Source: Theobroma cacao
Lineage: Eukaryota; Streptophyta; Magnoliopsida; Malvales; Malvaceae
Direction of reading: 5' to 3'
Length of the DNA: 64,000 bases
Assembly (NCBI RefSeq): GCF_000208745.1
Contig: NC_030854.1
Coordinates: 2,022,936 to 2,086,935 of the forward strand
The notes beneath the pieces are model-generated. The model had not been told where the DNA came from. It made no database searches and was given only the letters and a program-made list of their open reading frames with translations. Positions 63,517 to 64,000 of the stretch are shown here, in pieces (position 1 is the first letter of the stretch; each line of letters begins with the position of its first letter). Both the position numbers and the translations under genes were made by a program.

Positions 63517-63667
63517 TTAAGCCAAAACTTAGAGGATTTGAGATATTTAGAAGCCCTCGATTTTTAGGTAAGTGACTGCAGGATAAGTTTTCCCAAACCT
63601 TGAAGGCTTAGGGAAAAGAGAATTTTATTTTGAATCAAGGTCACTAAGATTTATGAGAAAAAAAAAA

Positions 63668-63795
63668 GATAAAGATAGAGAGACCATCACTTGGTGACCA
63701 AACCACATCTTGCTTGAACGTTTTGTTTCAAGATAAAGATAGAGAGACCATCAATTTGTATCCAAACCACATCTCGCTTGAACGTTTTTGTTCAA
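63668..63795. repeat. Tandem duplication, two 64-bp units
   Basis: GATAAAGATAGAGAGACCAT occurs at 63668 and 63732; both copies continue to CCAAACCACATCT and GCTTGAACGTTTT. No function apparent. The rest of the window to 64000 holds nothing else I can support. Confidence 0.85.
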
Positions 63796-64000
63796 AATAA
63801 TGTGAGCATTGTAAACATAAAAACTGTGCACACGTGTGTTGTGGAGTGCTATAAGTTTGAGGACAAATTACACACATTGGATAATCGTGTATAACCTTGA
63901 GATATTTATCAACTACGAGGTATGGAGAACCTGTTGAAGATTTGTGATGTAAAGAAGCCACGAGGCAACGAGGGCGTCGCTTAAATTGAGTTGGGGAGAA

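Overview
The window is nuclear DNA of a core eudicot, probably a woody rosid; the species cannot be named from sequence alone. The evidence is intron-split plant genes with GT-AG introns, chloroplast and mitochondrial targeting leaders, plant-specific families (P-class PPR, RABE1 GTPase, H2A.W), AT-rich intergenic DNA, and plant MITE, LINE and LTR relics. There is no operon logic.

I support thirteen protein genes, with exon structures worked out by reading splice sites and checking that frames join. In order: UNC93-like transporter (-, cut by the left edge), MEE40-type PPR protein (-), actin-depolymerizing factor (-), a small proline-rich protein of unknown function (-), a PHD/GNAT chromatin regulator (+, 19 coding exons), a mitochondrial-type RRM protein (+), ArgJ glutamate N-acetyltransferase (+, 17 exons), an unknown Lys-rich protein (-), histone H2A.W (+), histone H2B (-), an unknown acidic protein (-), soluble inorganic pyrophosphatase (-) and a RABE1/Rab8 GTPase (+).

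From memory, the order RABE1, pyrophosphatase, unknown protein, H2B, unknown Lys-rich protein, ArgJ, RRM, PHD/GNAT, PPR interleaves two duplicated Arabidopsis segments (around At3g536xx-537xx and At2g374xx-375xx). The window may therefore keep a less fractionated version of that ancestral block.

Between genes lies AT-rich DNA with identifiable debris: a 145-164 bp satellite array with a detached copy, separated by a frameshifted LINE RNase H remnant and a Tourist-like MITE (14.6-16.9 kb); a second copy of that MITE near the right end; a dispersed AT-rich foldback family in four places; hAT-like TAGGGATG elements; a tandem duplication inside the RRM gene's first intron; and LTR-retrotransposon debris with a primer-binding-site-like motif at 61-62.7 kb.

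No novel multigene system is evident. The points most worth a second look are the frame break at the last exon of the 45-46.8 kb gene, a GC-AG intron in ArgJ, the near-perfect histone type I promoter element upstream of H2B, and the composite satellite/LINE/MITE locus.
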